Part shown: in pieces, positions 43,637-52,712 of the stretch
Layout of the letters: every line of letters begins with the position of its first letter
How positions within the stretch are numbered: position 1 is the first letter of the stretch
NCBI GenBank assembly: GCA_050693895.1
Contig: JBOGWS010000080.1
Location: 62,001 to 126,000, forward strand
Length of the DNA: 64,000 nucleotides
Direction: 5' to 3'
From: WHSV01 sp050693895
Lineage (GTDB): Bacteria; Actinomycetota; CADDZG01; WHSQ01
Made by a program: the position numbers and the translations under genes
The notes under the pieces: generated by a model
What the model saw: the letters and a program-made list of their open reading frames with translations, nothing else
What the model was told of the DNA's origin: nothing
Databases searched by the model: none

Positions 43637-46348
43637 GTGGCAACCTACCCGGCGCACCGAGAGGCTGATGTCGCGCTCCGGGACGGGTCGACCGTACGCG
43701 TGCGGCCGGTTCTCGAGAGCGATCGGGATGCGATGCTGGCGTTCTTCCAGCGCCTCAAGCCGGAGTCGCAGTACTTTCGATTCTTTTCGGGCGCAAGTAA
43801 CTTCGAACCTGCAGCGGACTGGGCGACCAAGGTCGATTACGTCAATCGCTTCGGTCTCGTTGCGACGACCGTTCCCGACGAGCGCATCGTCGCTCACGCG
43901 GCCTGGCAGCGAAGCGACGAGGATCCGACGCGCGCGGAAGTCGCGTTCGTCAACGCCGACGACTTCCAGGGCCGTGGCCTCGGTACGATTCTCCTCGCTC
44001 ATCTCGCGGAGACGGCTGAGGATCTGGGCGTGCTCGTCTTCGAGGCGGAGGTTCTGCCTGAGAACCACAGGATGATTGAGGTGTTCAGGCAGTCGGGCTT
44101 TCAGGTCAACATGCAACTCGAGCCCGGGGTCATCACGGTCGAGTTTCCGACTTCGTTCTCTGCCGCCGCCCTGGAGCGCTTCGAGCGACGCGAGCAAACC
44201 GCCGCCACGGCTGCCATGCGCAGCTTCTTCAATCCACGATCGGTCGCGGTGATCGGAGCGAGCCGCACTCCGGGCAGCATCGGATCCGCGATCTTCCGCA
44301 ATCTCATCGTCGAGGGGTTCAACGGTCCCGTTTACCCCATCAATCCCAAGGCGGACGTGGTCCACAGCGTGGCGGCGTACCCGAATGTGCTCGACGTTCC
44401 CGGACCCGTCGATCTAGCCGTGATCGTCGTTCCCGCTCGGCTGGTAGTCGACGTCGCCCGCGACTGCGGGGAAAAGGGCGTCAAGGCTTTAGTGATCATC
44501 TCGGCGGGGTTTTCCGAGACGGGCGAGGAGGGTGTCGTGCGTCAGCGTCGCTTGATGGACGTGTGCAGGGCAACGGGCATGCGAGTAGTCGGACCGAACT
44601 GTATGGGCATCATGAACACGGATCCCGATGTCAAACTCGACGCAAGCTTCGCTCCGTTGTTCCCACCGCGCGGACGGGTTGGGTTCTCTTCACAGAGCGG
44701 CGCTCTCGGCCTCGCCGTCATCGACTACGCGCATCAGCTCGGCCTGGGAATGTCGACCTTCGTTAGTGTCGGCAACAAGGCGGACATCTCGGGAAACGAT
44801 CTAATCAACTACTGGGAGACCGACCCGGACACGGACCTCATCCTGCTCTATCTCGAGAGCTTCGGTAACCCTCGTAAGTTCTCGCGCATTTGCCGGCGCG
44901 TTGGTAAGAAGAAGCCGATCGTCGCCGTCAAGAGCGGGCGCTCGTCGGCAGGAGCGCGCGCCACGACCTCGCATACGGGTGCGCTCATTGCAGCCTCGGA
45001 TGTCACGGTGGATGCCCTCTTCACCCAGGCGGGAGTGATTCGAACCGATACGCTGAACGAACTGTTCGATGTCGCGGCGTTGCTCGCGAATCAGCCGCCA
45101 CCGGAGGGACGGCGGGTGGCGATCGTCACGAACGCGGGAGGACCGGGAATTCTCTGCGCCGATGCGTGTGAAGCGAGTGGGCTCGTCGTGGGCCCGATCC
45201 CAGAGCATGTCCGAACCAGGCTGGAAGAGTTTTTGCCCGCGGAGGCCTCCACGACGAATCCGGTCGACATGATCGCGAGCGCGTCGGCGGACGATTACAA
45301 ACGGGCGATTCAGGTCGTCGCTGCGAGTGAGGAAATCGACGCGATCATCGTCATCTTCATTCCCCCTCTCGTTACCCGCCCGGAGGACGTCGCCGATGCA
45401 ATCAGTGAGGCCACCGCCCATCTCCCGCGCGAGATTCCGCTATTGACGGTGTTCATGTCGTCGCGCGGAATTCCCGACGAGCTGTCCAGCCATGGCGTTC
45501 GCATTCCCAGCTACGCATTCCCCGAGGACGCCGCGCGCGCACTGGCTCGCGCCACCGACTACGGAGTGTGGCGTAACAAGCTCGCCGGAACGATCCCCAC
45601 TTTCGTTGAGGTCCGGCGCGACGAGGCCGCCGGAGCGATCGCGGAAGCTCTGGGGGACAAACCCGAGTGGCTCACGCCCGCACAGACCGCCCGTCTCTTC
45701 GCCTGCTACGGCCTGCCGCTCGTCGAGCAACGGCTGGCCGGGACCCCAGACGACGTTGCCAAGGCTGCCTCGGAATTCGAGGGTCCAGTGGTTCTGAAGG
45801 CCGTGGCTCCCGGGCTAGTGCACAAGACGGAGGCGGGGGGAGTGCGGCTCGGCCTCCAGGGTGTGGATGAGGTGCAAGCCGCCGCCGTCGAGATGGAGGA
45901 ATCGGTTCGGGCCGCCGGTCACGAGGTCGAGGAGTTCTTGATCCAGCCGGTGGTTCCCGATGGGGTCGAGATGATCGTGGGAGTTGCGCTCGATCCCAGC
46001 TTCGGCCCCGTGATCGCCTGCGGTGCGGGCGGCACGGCGGTCGAGCTGTTGAAGGACATCAGCGTGCGCATCACTCCTCTGACCGATGAGGATGTCCGCG
46101 GGATGATCCGTGGCCTCGCCACTTACCCGCTCCTCGAGGGCTACAGGGGTTCCGAGCCGGTCGATATCGCGAGCCTGGAGGAGCTTCTGCTGAGGGTCTC
46201 GACGATGGTCGAAGCACATCCCGAGATACTCGAGATGGACTGTAACCCCGTGAAAGTGACGCCTGCGGGGTCGTCCATCGTGGATGCACGGGTGAGGGTC
46301 GCACCGGTCGAGCCCGCACTGCCCGTTTCGGCTCGCCGCCGTAACTGA
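43637..46348 (+). CDS. GNAT acetyltransferase fused to ADP-forming acyl-CoA synthetase
   Basis: 903 aa. Residues 1-185 are a GNAT domain (VRVRPVLESDRDAMLAFF, FVNADDFQGRGLGTILLAH with the acetyl-CoA loop). From ~200 comes the NDP-forming acyl-CoA synthetase core: CoA-binding domain (FNPRSVAVIGASRTPGSIGS), ligase domain (GRVGFSSQSGALGLAVIDY), then a C-terminal ATP-grasp (EGPVVLKAVAPGLVHKTEAG). The catalytic His is kept as His446 in TSHTGALIAAS; it is lost in Salmonella Pat. The protein resembles Pat/PatA lysine acetyltransferases but may also synthesise acyl-CoA. Start GTG 43637. Confidence 0.88.
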   Translation: MATYPAHREADVALRDGSTVRVRPVLESDRDAMLAFFQRLKPESQYFRFFSGASNFEPAADWATKVDYVNRFGLVATTVPDERIVAHAAWQRSDEDPTRAEVAFVNADDFQGRGLGTILLAHLAETAEDLGVLVFEAEVLPENHRMIEVFRQSGFQVNMQLEPGVITVEFPTSFSAAALERFERREQTAATAAMRSFFNPRSVAVIGASRTPGSIGSAIFRNLIVEGFNGPVYPINPKADVVHSVAAYPNVLDVPGPVDLAVIVVPARLVVDVARDCGEKGVKALVIISAGFSETGEEGVVRQRRLMDVCRATGMRVVGPNCMGIMNTDPDVKLDASFAPLFPPRGRVGFSSQSGALGLAVIDYAHQLGLGMSTFVSVGNKADISGNDLINYWETDPDTDLILLYLESFGNPRKFSRICRRVGKKKPIVAVKSGRSSAGARATTSHTGALIAASDVTVDALFTQAGVIRTDTLNELFDVAALLANQPPPEGRRVAIVTNAGGPGILCADACEASGLVVGPIPEHVRTRLEEFLPAEASTTNPVDMIASASADDYKRAIQVVAASEEIDAIIVIFIPPLVTRPEDVADAISEATAHLPREIPLLTVFMSSRGIPDELSSHGVRIPSYAFPEDAARALARATDYGVWRNKLAGTIPTFVEVRRDEAAGAIAEALGDKPEWLTPAQTARLFACYGLPLVEQRLAGTPDDVAKAASEFEGPVVLKAVAPGLVHKTEAGGVRLGLQGVDEVQAAAVEMEESVRAAGHEVEEFLIQPVVPDGVEMIVGVALDPSFGPVIACGAGGTAVELLKDISVRITPLTDEDVRGMIRGLATYPLLEGYRGSEPVDIASLEELLLRVSTMVEAHPEILEMDCNPVKVTPAGSSIVDARVRVAPVEPALPVSARRRN

Positions 46349-46395
46349 AGCTCGGCTTCCTCAAGAACCGTGGTGGCAAAGACGACTCATACCTA

Positions 46396-47196
46396 ATGAG
46401 CATTTCCCGCATTCCCGGCACGCCGGTCCACACGGTGGCCAAAATCCTGGAGGGTCTCGCCGACGACTGCGTTGTCGTCCACGACCAGCCTATTGGCCGC
46501 AGGGGTGCCCGGGTCGACCACATCGTCGTGGGTCCGTTCGGCGTTCTCTGCCTGACCGGGCGCCTCCAGCGCGGACGCGTAACGGTCACCCACGAGGACT
46601 GCATCGCAGAGGGCCGGCGTCTCGACATCGCGTCCAAGGCCCGAAGACAGGCCGCGGCCGTGGGCGCGCGCCTCAAGTCTGTCTCGGGGCTCGCCTGCGC
46701 CCCCGAGGCCGTCGTGGTCATGATCGGCGCCCAACTGACTCTCCAGGCACAGCCCGAGGGCGTGACGATCTTGACCGACGATGCACTGCCCCTATGGCTG
46801 AGATCGCTCCCCCAAGCCCTCGATGAGGTGGAGCAGCGCGCTCTATCCCACGCCGTGGCCGACGCGGATACCTGGAAAACCAAGTCATCGGTGCGCCGAA
46901 CGAGCCTTTTCGGCAGTCGCTCGGCCCCGGCCGCGGGCTCGCCCGACCCCGAACCCCGGCGAGTCGCCGTCCATGATTGGGCCCTATTCGAGACCTGGGT
47001 GCGAACCGGTGAGCATCGCTTTTACGTTCACGACCCCGACGGCAAGTGTCTTGCCCACTACGACGTCGAGGCGAAGGAGCTCGTGCTCGCGAACGAAACG
47101 GTCAGGGGCTTCGCGGAGGCGGTGCTCGGCCCCCATATGGACGCCGAGCACGATGTTCGCATCGACCCCGCGATCTCGAAGCGAACCCGCCGCTAG
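46396..47196 (+). CDS. NERD-domain (nuclease-related) protein
   Basis: 266 aa. Residues ~15-125 look like a nuclease-related domain: VHDQPIGRRGARVDHIVVGP, then FGVLCLTGRLQRGRVTV, echo the D/E-x-K core, though the Lys position appears as Arg. The second half has a basic linker and a C-terminal region with WALFETWVRTGEHRFYVHD of unknown fold. Its catalytic competence is doubtful. ATG at 46396. Convergent with msrA 46 bp away. Confidence 0.55.
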   Translation: MSISRIPGTPVHTVAKILEGLADDCVVVHDQPIGRRGARVDHIVVGPFGVLCLTGRLQRGRVTVTHEDCIAEGRRLDIASKARRQAAAVGARLKSVSGLACAPEAVVVMIGAQLTLQAQPEGVTILTDDALPLWLRSLPQALDEVEQRALSHAVADADTWKTKSSVRRTSLFGSRSAPAAGSPDPEPRRVAVHDWALFETWVRTGEHRFYVHDPDGKCLAHYDVEAKELVLANETVRGFAEAVLGPHMDAEHDVRIDPAISKRTRR

Positions 47197-47242
47197 CCCT
47201 CTTTGGGTTTCCCTTTGCTCCCGCGCTCAGAATCGCATCGAG

Positions 47243-47722
47243 TTAGAACTTGCATGTCGAGAGGCCGCGCTTCTCGAGGTACTGCTGGTGGTAATCCTCG
47301 GCCTCCCAGAAGGGCTCCGCCGCCACGATCTGCGTCGCTATCGGGCGAGAGGTCCGCTCCTGAATCGCGTCGCGCGAGGCCAGCGCCGACTTCTCCTGCT
47401 CCGCCGAGTGGAAGAACACGACGGTGCGGTATTGCGTTCCGACGTCGGGGCCCTGGCGGTTGACCTGTGTGGGGTCGTGGTTGGCCCAGAAGACGTCCAG
47501 CAACTCCTCGTAGGACACTCTCGCCGGATCGAAGGTCACCTCGACGACCTCGGCGTGGTTCGTGTTGCCCGCGCACACCTCGCGGTAGGTCGGTTGGGTG
47601 GTGTGTCCACCTGCGTACCCCACGCGAGTGGACTTGACGCCCTGGATCTGGCGGTAGGCGGCTTCGATGCCCCAGAAACAGCCGGCTCCGAAAGTCGCGG
47701 TCTCGTAGTTCGTTTGCTCCAT
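47243..47722 (-). CDS. msrA: peptide-methionine (S)-S-oxide reductase
   Basis: 159-aa repair enzyme reducing methionine-S-sulfoxide. The catalytic motif GAGCFWGIE has the nucleophile at Cys15. YAGGHTTQPTYREVCAG, HAEVVEVTFDP and FWANHDPTQVNRQGPDVGTQYR are diagnostic, and a C-terminal Cys157 (LSTCKF) can resolve the sulfenic acid. ATG at 47722 has an AAAGGAG ribosome-binding site. It stands alone as a monocistronic gene. Confidence 0.96.
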   Translation of the reverse strand: MEQTNYETATFGAGCFWGIEAAYRQIQGVKSTRVGYAGGHTTQPTYREVCAGNTNHAEVVEVTFDPARVSYEELLDVFWANHDPTQVNRQGPDVGTQYRTVVFFHSAEQEKSALASRDAIQERTSRPIATQIVAAEPFWEAEDYHQQYLEKRGLSTCKF

Positions 47723-47866
47723 GTGAGCGACTCCTTTGGTAGAAGGTCGGTGGTGGAAGGTCGTTGAATATCGTCCCGCTGCGGCCAGCCTACGAAATCG
47801 CCGTGGCTATCGGCCCTGCGTCGTGTTCAACGACGGGCCCGGGCGCACTGTTCCGGTCCGGGTGAT

Positions 47867-49696
47867 CTAGCCTCCACGCCCGAGCGCCCGGGCCACACGC
47901 CGGGGCAGCGGATGCTCGAACAACTCCTCGAGTGGGAGCGGGAGCGGCACCGACCAGTTGGGTCTTTCGTCGGTCGTGCCCGGCTGATTCGGGCGTCCCT
48001 CCACCCCAAGCGAGTCCTCGAGCGTCGGCACCAGAAGACGGCTCGGCGCCCGTGACAGCAGTTCATGGATTCGAACGATGACCTCTTCGACCGGGGCGTC
48101 ATCGGCGAGCCCAAGCCGGTCGCGCAGGCGATCTCTCGTCGCGACCGTGCCCTCGACGTTCGGCTGGAGCTCGAGATCCTGCTGCATCCGGAGGTCCGAG
48201 CCGGTCCACAGCCCTGCGATGGTGGGGAGATCGTGGTTCGTCACGGCGGCCATGGTCGACTCCGGGTAACTCTCCGGGTCGTCCTCGAACCACAGGACCC
48301 GGTATCCCATGATGTTGCGGCGCTGCATCTCCTCGCGCACGAACGGTTCGACCGTGCCGAGGTCCTCTCCCACGACATAGGCGTTCGCTCTGTGGCTCTC
48401 GAGACCGAGGATGTTGAGCAGATCCTCGTAGGGATAGCGAACATAGGTGCCCTCCGCCGCCGAGAGCCCATTGGGGATCCAAAAGAGCCGGAACAAGCCC
48501 ATCACGTGGTCGAAGCGCAGACCCGCGCCGGCCAGGCCCGACCGGATGGTCTCGATGAAGCCGCGGTATCCGGACGCCCGGAGCTTCCAGGGGTCGAAGG
48601 GAGGAAGACTCCAGTCCTGCCCGAGCGAGTTGAACTCGTCCGGTGGAGCTCCCACGCTGACGCCGGGCACCAGGACGTCCTGCCAGATCCACGCGTCGGC
48701 GCCCTCGGGATCGACTCCGATTGCGAGATCGTGAACGATGTCGATTGCGTCTTTCGCATCGTCGAGCTGGCTCTCCAGCAGCCACTGCACCCATGCGTGG
48801 AAGCGGATTCGTCCTGCGTTGTCCCTCTGCCACCGAGCGACCGCCGGGGAATCCGGTCGCTCGAAGCCGTTGGGCCAGCGCGACACCCCGCCCCCGTAGT
48901 GCTCGGCCAACGAGACGAAGGTCGCATAGTTGCGAAGCAACTCACCACCCGACCGCAGGTAACGCTGGAACTCTTCGGAGCTGGGGGCACGTTCATGGAT
49001 GCGTTCGAGCGCGTCCATCTTCAAGCGGTATGCGGCATCGCGATCGATGAGTTCGCCGTGATTGAGGGCCCTGCCCTCGTCGATCAACTCGCTCAGGTCG
49101 ACCCCTGCCTCCGAAGCTCCAGGCAGGTCCTCGATGCTCAGGTAGAGCGGGTTGCGGAATCGCCTGCTCGACGGTGTGTAAGGGCTCTTCTGCTGCTCTG
49201 CGGTGGGGAGCGCGGCGTGAAGAGGGTTTACCAGCAGCATGCCGGCCCCTTCGGAACGAGCCCAGTCACCGAGGCGACGGAGATCGGAGAGGTCGCCGAT
49301 ACCCCAGCTGCGGACCGAGCGAGCGGAGTAGAGCTGCGCGCCCCAACCCCAGGTCTTGAGCTTCTTCGGCAGAAAGCACGCGCCGGGACTAACGATCAGA
49401 CAATGCTCGTAACCGTCGGCGTGTACGAGCGTGTGATATCCGAGCGGCGTGTCGGGCGGCATGTTGCCGCGAGCGTGGATCTCTCCGCCGTCCTCGAGAC
49501 GAATAGTCACGTCGTCGCCCAGTCGAACCGGATGGTCGCGCCTCACGACCCACGCGGTCGGCTCGGGCGGTCGCTCCTCCGTCGCGTCCATGGCATCGAG
49601 CAACGAGCCCGTCACCTGCTCGGAGGTCGCGCGCCACTGCCCGCGATAGTCGTGATAGCCGGGATCGATGCCCCAGGCGCGCGGGTCGGGATTCAC
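47867..49696 (-). CDS. malQ: 4-alpha-glucanotransferase
   Basis: Amylomaltase of family GH77, 609 aa, transferring alpha-1,4-glucan segments in glycogen or maltodextrin metabolism. Seen are WGWGAQLYSARSVRSWGIGD, the nucleophile Asp in GLRFDHVMGLFRLFWIP, the acid/base Glu in VVGEDLGTVEPFVREEM and FEDDPESYPESTMAAVTNHDLPTIA. An N-terminal ~100-residue domain precedes the barrel. GTG at 49696. glgC, 12 kb away, supports glycogen turnover. Confidence 0.94.
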   Translation of the reverse strand: MNPDPRAWGIDPGYHDYRGQWRATSEQVTGSLLDAMDATEERPPEPTAWVVRRDHPVRLGDDVTIRLEDGGEIHARGNMPPDTPLGYHTLVHADGYEHCLIVSPGACFLPKKLKTWGWGAQLYSARSVRSWGIGDLSDLRRLGDWARSEGAGMLLVNPLHAALPTAEQQKSPYTPSSRRFRNPLYLSIEDLPGASEAGVDLSELIDEGRALNHGELIDRDAAYRLKMDALERIHERAPSSEEFQRYLRSGGELLRNYATFVSLAEHYGGGVSRWPNGFERPDSPAVARWQRDNAGRIRFHAWVQWLLESQLDDAKDAIDIVHDLAIGVDPEGADAWIWQDVLVPGVSVGAPPDEFNSLGQDWSLPPFDPWKLRASGYRGFIETIRSGLAGAGLRFDHVMGLFRLFWIPNGLSAAEGTYVRYPYEDLLNILGLESHRANAYVVGEDLGTVEPFVREEMQRRNIMGYRVLWFEDDPESYPESTMAAVTNHDLPTIAGLWTGSDLRMQQDLELQPNVEGTVATRDRLRDRLGLADDAPVEEVIVRIHELLSRAPSRLLVPTLEDSLGVEGRPNQPGTTDERPNWSVPLPLPLEELFEHPLPRRVARALGRGG

Positions 49697-49736
49697 CGTT
49701 CGAACCTACTGTCAACCCAAGTCCGTGTGACCACCT

Positions 49737-49883
49737 GTGCCTTGCGAGCTGTTCCATTCGCAGCTGCGGCACTACGGGGGCTTGGTCGATATCGAGCAGG
49801 TGCACAACCTCCTGGAGACCGAAGGACACCTCGAGGCTCGACGACGAGGCGCGCAGGAGGTGGCAGAGCTCGCCGGTTACTGA
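49737..49883 (+). CDS. possible small protein, 48 aa
   Basis: The 200-bp gap between malQ and the decarboxylase gene holds a short open frame from GTG 49737 to TGA 49881-49883. The helical peptide has SQLRHYGGLVDIEQVHNLLE and a basic-acidic end RRRGAQEVAELAGY. Third codon positions are about three-quarters G or C, matching neighbouring genes. No ribosome-binding site is evident and no family is recognised, so it may be chance. Confidence 0.3.
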   Translation: MPCELFHSQLRHYGGLVDIEQVHNLLETEGHLEARRRGAQEVAELAGY

Positions 49884-49896
49884 AGTACCCAAACCC

Positions 49897-51330
49897 TCAG
49901 CGGTCGTCTGTGATCTCGGCCCCCAGCTCGCGCACGACCTCGATCAGCAGATCGACGTCCACCTCGGACGTCCGGTAGTTGACGATGGCGGGTCGAAAGG
50001 CGACTTTGCCCTCGAATCTCGTGGTTCCGAAATAGACGCGCCCGTCTGCGAGCACCGCGTCGCCGAGTCGCAGGTTGATGTCGTCTAGCTCGCTCTCGGG
50101 CACGCCCGCCGGCCGGTAGCGGAAGCAGACGATGTTCAAGATAACGTCGGCCAGAAGCTCGAGATCGTCGGCTTTCTCGACCTGCTCTGCGACGCGCCGG
50201 GTCAACGCGAGATGCCGCTCGACCATTTCGCGATATCCGTCTCGTCCGTAGGCGCGAAGGGTTGCCCACACCGCCAGCGCTCGGGCCTTGCGAGAGCTCT
50301 CGGGGCCGATCATCGCAAAGTTGGGTTGCTGTTCGCCACCGCCGACGTAGTAGGACGCCGTCGCGCCGAAGACGCCTCCGAGCAGTGACCCGTCACGCAC
50401 GAAGGCGAACCCCGAGTCGTGAGGGACGTTCAGCCACTTATGTCCGTCGGAGATGACCGAGTGAGCGTTCTCGATGCCCTCTGTAAGTGAGCGAGTCTCC
50501 GGTGCGATGCGCGAGAAGAGGCCGAATGCACCGTCGACGTGTATCCATGCGTTGTGTCGGTTGCCGATTTCGATCATCTTCGGGATCGGGTCGAAGTCAC
50601 CCGCGTTGACCTCACCCGCGTTGGCAATCACGACCGAAGGGGCTCCGCCGAGTCCCTCGAGTGCAGCCTCGAAGGCCTCGAGGTCCAAACGACCACGCTC
50701 GTCGCGCTCGAAGAGTCGCACCTGGTTACGCCCGACACCGAGCATCCCGAGGGCCTTGGAGGCAGACGCGTGAATGTGCCCGCTCGAGAAGACCGGCATC
50801 GCTTCGAGAGAAGCGATGCCATCGTCGTCCACGTCGACTCCGTGCTGGAGTCCCCACCACCTGCGTCCGCATGCCAGTCCGACGAAGTTCGCCATGGTCG
50901 CGCCCGTGACGAGGACGCCACCCCAGTCCTCCGGGAGCTCGAATAGCTCCTTCAACCAGTCGATGGCGATCAGTTCGAGATCGGCGCCGAACGGAGACGC
51001 GGCCCACATTCCGACGTTCTGGTCCAGTGTCGTTGTGAGCCACTCCGCGCCGAGACCCGCCGGAGTCGCTCCGCCGACAACGAAATGAAAGAAGCGGGGA
51101 CCGGCGGACCTTATGGCTCCCGCGTGTCCCGCTGCGGCGAGCTCGGTCAGAGCGGTCAGTGCGCCATCACCCTTTCGAGGAAGGGGGCCGCGGAGAGACT
51201 TGGCGGCCGTTTCGGCCTCCGGAGTCCGCACGTGTGAGTCGGCGAGCGCCGACAGATAGCGCTCGGCCTCCGAGCGCGCGAGATCCAGTACTTCGTTGAG
51301 GTTGGCGAGATCGTCGCGTGGATGTGTCAT
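49897..51330 (-). CDS. PLP-dependent group II amino-acid decarboxylase
   Basis: 477 aa. The PLP-binding Lys298 lies in SDGHKWLNVPHDSG and Asp266 in AWIHVDGAFGLFSR; GGVLVTGATMANFVGLACGR and SSGHIHASASKALGMLGVG are further family marks. It belongs with aromatic-L-amino-acid/tyrosine/glutamate decarboxylases; substrate cannot be fixed from sequence, though aromatic residues are plausible. ATG at 51330. It is divergent from the M20 amidohydrolase; the gap of 108 bp holds no clear promoter. Confidence 0.88.
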   Translation of the reverse strand: MTHPRDDLANLNEVLDLARSEAERYLSALADSHVRTPEAETAAKSLRGPLPRKGDGALTALTELAAAGHAGAIRSAGPRFFHFVVGGATPAGLGAEWLTTTLDQNVGMWAASPFGADLELIAIDWLKELFELPEDWGGVLVTGATMANFVGLACGRRWWGLQHGVDVDDDGIASLEAMPVFSSGHIHASASKALGMLGVGRNQVRLFERDERGRLDLEAFEAALEGLGGAPSVVIANAGEVNAGDFDPIPKMIEIGNRHNAWIHVDGAFGLFSRIAPETRSLTEGIENAHSVISDGHKWLNVPHDSGFAFVRDGSLLGGVFGATASYYVGGGEQQPNFAMIGPESSRKARALAVWATLRAYGRDGYREMVERHLALTRRVAEQVEKADDLELLADVILNIVCFRYRPAGVPESELDDINLRLGDAVLADGRVYFGTTRFEGKVAFRPAIVNYRTSEVDVDLLIEVVRELGAEITDDR

Positions 51331-51438
51331 CCACCCACTATGACGCAGCGCGCCGCCGTTCGCTCAGAGTACATAGTTGCGTGGAAGGACGATCGGCTCG
51401 ACGATCGCGGGGCATTACCCGAGTGTGAGGGAACAGAG

Positions 51439-52665
51439 ATGGAGATCAACGGGGACCGGCTGTGGAATCTGCTCGCCGAGGTGAACGAGTTCGGCGCACT
51501 CGAATCGGGCGGCGTGGAGAGGCTCGCCTGGACCGAGCCGGAGATCGCAGCCCGGGGCTGGCTGGCGGAGCGTTGTAGGGCCGAGGGCCTGGAGGTCGAT
51601 TTCGACGAGGCCGGCAACGTTTGGGCTTTCGCAGGACGGCGGCCCGCCGTGATCTTGGGATCGCATCTGGATACCGTCCCCAACGCGGGGCGGTTCGATG
51701 GGGCGCTCGGCATCGTTTCGGCGCTCGAGACGTTGCTGTCGGCCCGCGAAGCGGAGGCTCCGGGATGGGATCACCTGGGACTGCTGTGCTTTACCGACGA
51801 AGAGGGCGTGCGCTTCGGCCTCGGCATGACCGGAAGCCGGGCCCTGGCCGGTGACATCGAGTCCGACGAGGTGCACGCCGCGTCGAGCTCGGACGGCGTC
51901 AGGTTGTCCGACGAGCTGGCCGCTGCGGGCTTCGAAGCAGGACTCATCGGCCGCGTGGCGTCCCGCAGGACTCATGTGAGGGCGTACCTCGAGGTTCACG
52001 TCGAGCAGGGCCGCAGGCTCGAGCGCGCCAACAAGGCGGTGGGCATCGTGACGGGCATCGTGGGGTTGAGCCATTGGCGCATCGACGTGACCGGTGAGGC
52101 CAATCACGCCGGAACCACCATGTCGGAGGACCGCAGGGACGCGCTGATCCCCCTCGCGTCGGCCATTCGGGAAGCGCAGAGGACAATGCGTGACTCGGAC
52201 GGACTGGTGGCGACGGTAGGCGAAGCCGAGGTCGTCAACGGCGCCACCAACATCGTTCCGGGACACGCTCGAGCTTCCCTCGACGTCCGGAGCCTGGACG
52301 ATGACCTAATCGACCGAGCGAACGCGCGGATCATAGGTGTCGCCCGTTTCGCAGCCGAACAAAACGGATGTGAGCTGCGCGCACGGGAGATCAAGAGGCT
52401 TCGGTCGGCGCCGATGGCGCCCGCTGTGCTCGACGCAATGCGGACGGCGGCGCGGAACCTCGACCTCGACTCACCTGAGATGCCGAGCATGGCAGGGCAC
52501 GACGCTATGACCCTTACCAAGACGGGTGTCGAGTGCGGGATGGTTTTCGTTCGCTCAGAAGCGGGAATCTCTCATTCGCCGAGGGAAGGGTCTTCGCAGG
52601 CCGATTGCGTCGCGGGTGCGAATCTCCTTGCGACCGCCGCCCTGGAGCTTGCGGTGGGCAACTAA
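51439..52665 (+). CDS. M20-family Zn-dependent amidohydrolase (allantoate/N-carbamoyl-amino-acid type)
   Basis: 408-aa dimetal amidohydrolase. Metal ligands appear in ILGSHLDTVPNAGRFDGALG (His, Asp), TDEEGVRFG (Glu catalytic and ligand), EVHVEQGRRLE and the final ISHSPREGSSQADC (His). The lid domain has VGLSHWRIDVTGEANHAGTT. These match the hydantoinase/carbamoylase group that includes allantoate amidohydrolase. A longer frame begins at 51322; ATG 51439 with GAGG spaced 9 bp upstream begins the conserved domain. Actual substrate not determined. Confidence 0.88.
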   Translation: MEINGDRLWNLLAEVNEFGALESGGVERLAWTEPEIAARGWLAERCRAEGLEVDFDEAGNVWAFAGRRPAVILGSHLDTVPNAGRFDGALGIVSALETLLSAREAEAPGWDHLGLLCFTDEEGVRFGLGMTGSRALAGDIESDEVHAASSSDGVRLSDELAAAGFEAGLIGRVASRRTHVRAYLEVHVEQGRRLERANKAVGIVTGIVGLSHWRIDVTGEANHAGTTMSEDRRDALIPLASAIREAQRTMRDSDGLVATVGEAEVVNGATNIVPGHARASLDVRSLDDDLIDRANARIIGVARFAAEQNGCELRAREIKRLRSAPMAPAVLDAMRTAARNLDLDSPEMPSMAGHDAMTLTKTGVECGMVFVRSEAGISHSPREGSSQADCVAGANLLATAALELAVGN

Positions 52666-52712
52666 ACGTTTCGGCCGTCATGCGGGAAGAGGTTCAAGGG
52701 GGCAGGGACAGG

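Noticed and set aside
48065..49978. 637-residue open frame antisense to malQ
   Set aside because: Shadow of malQ in a high-G+C sequence; malQ motifs and start are clear and the antisense protein shows no recognisable domain.
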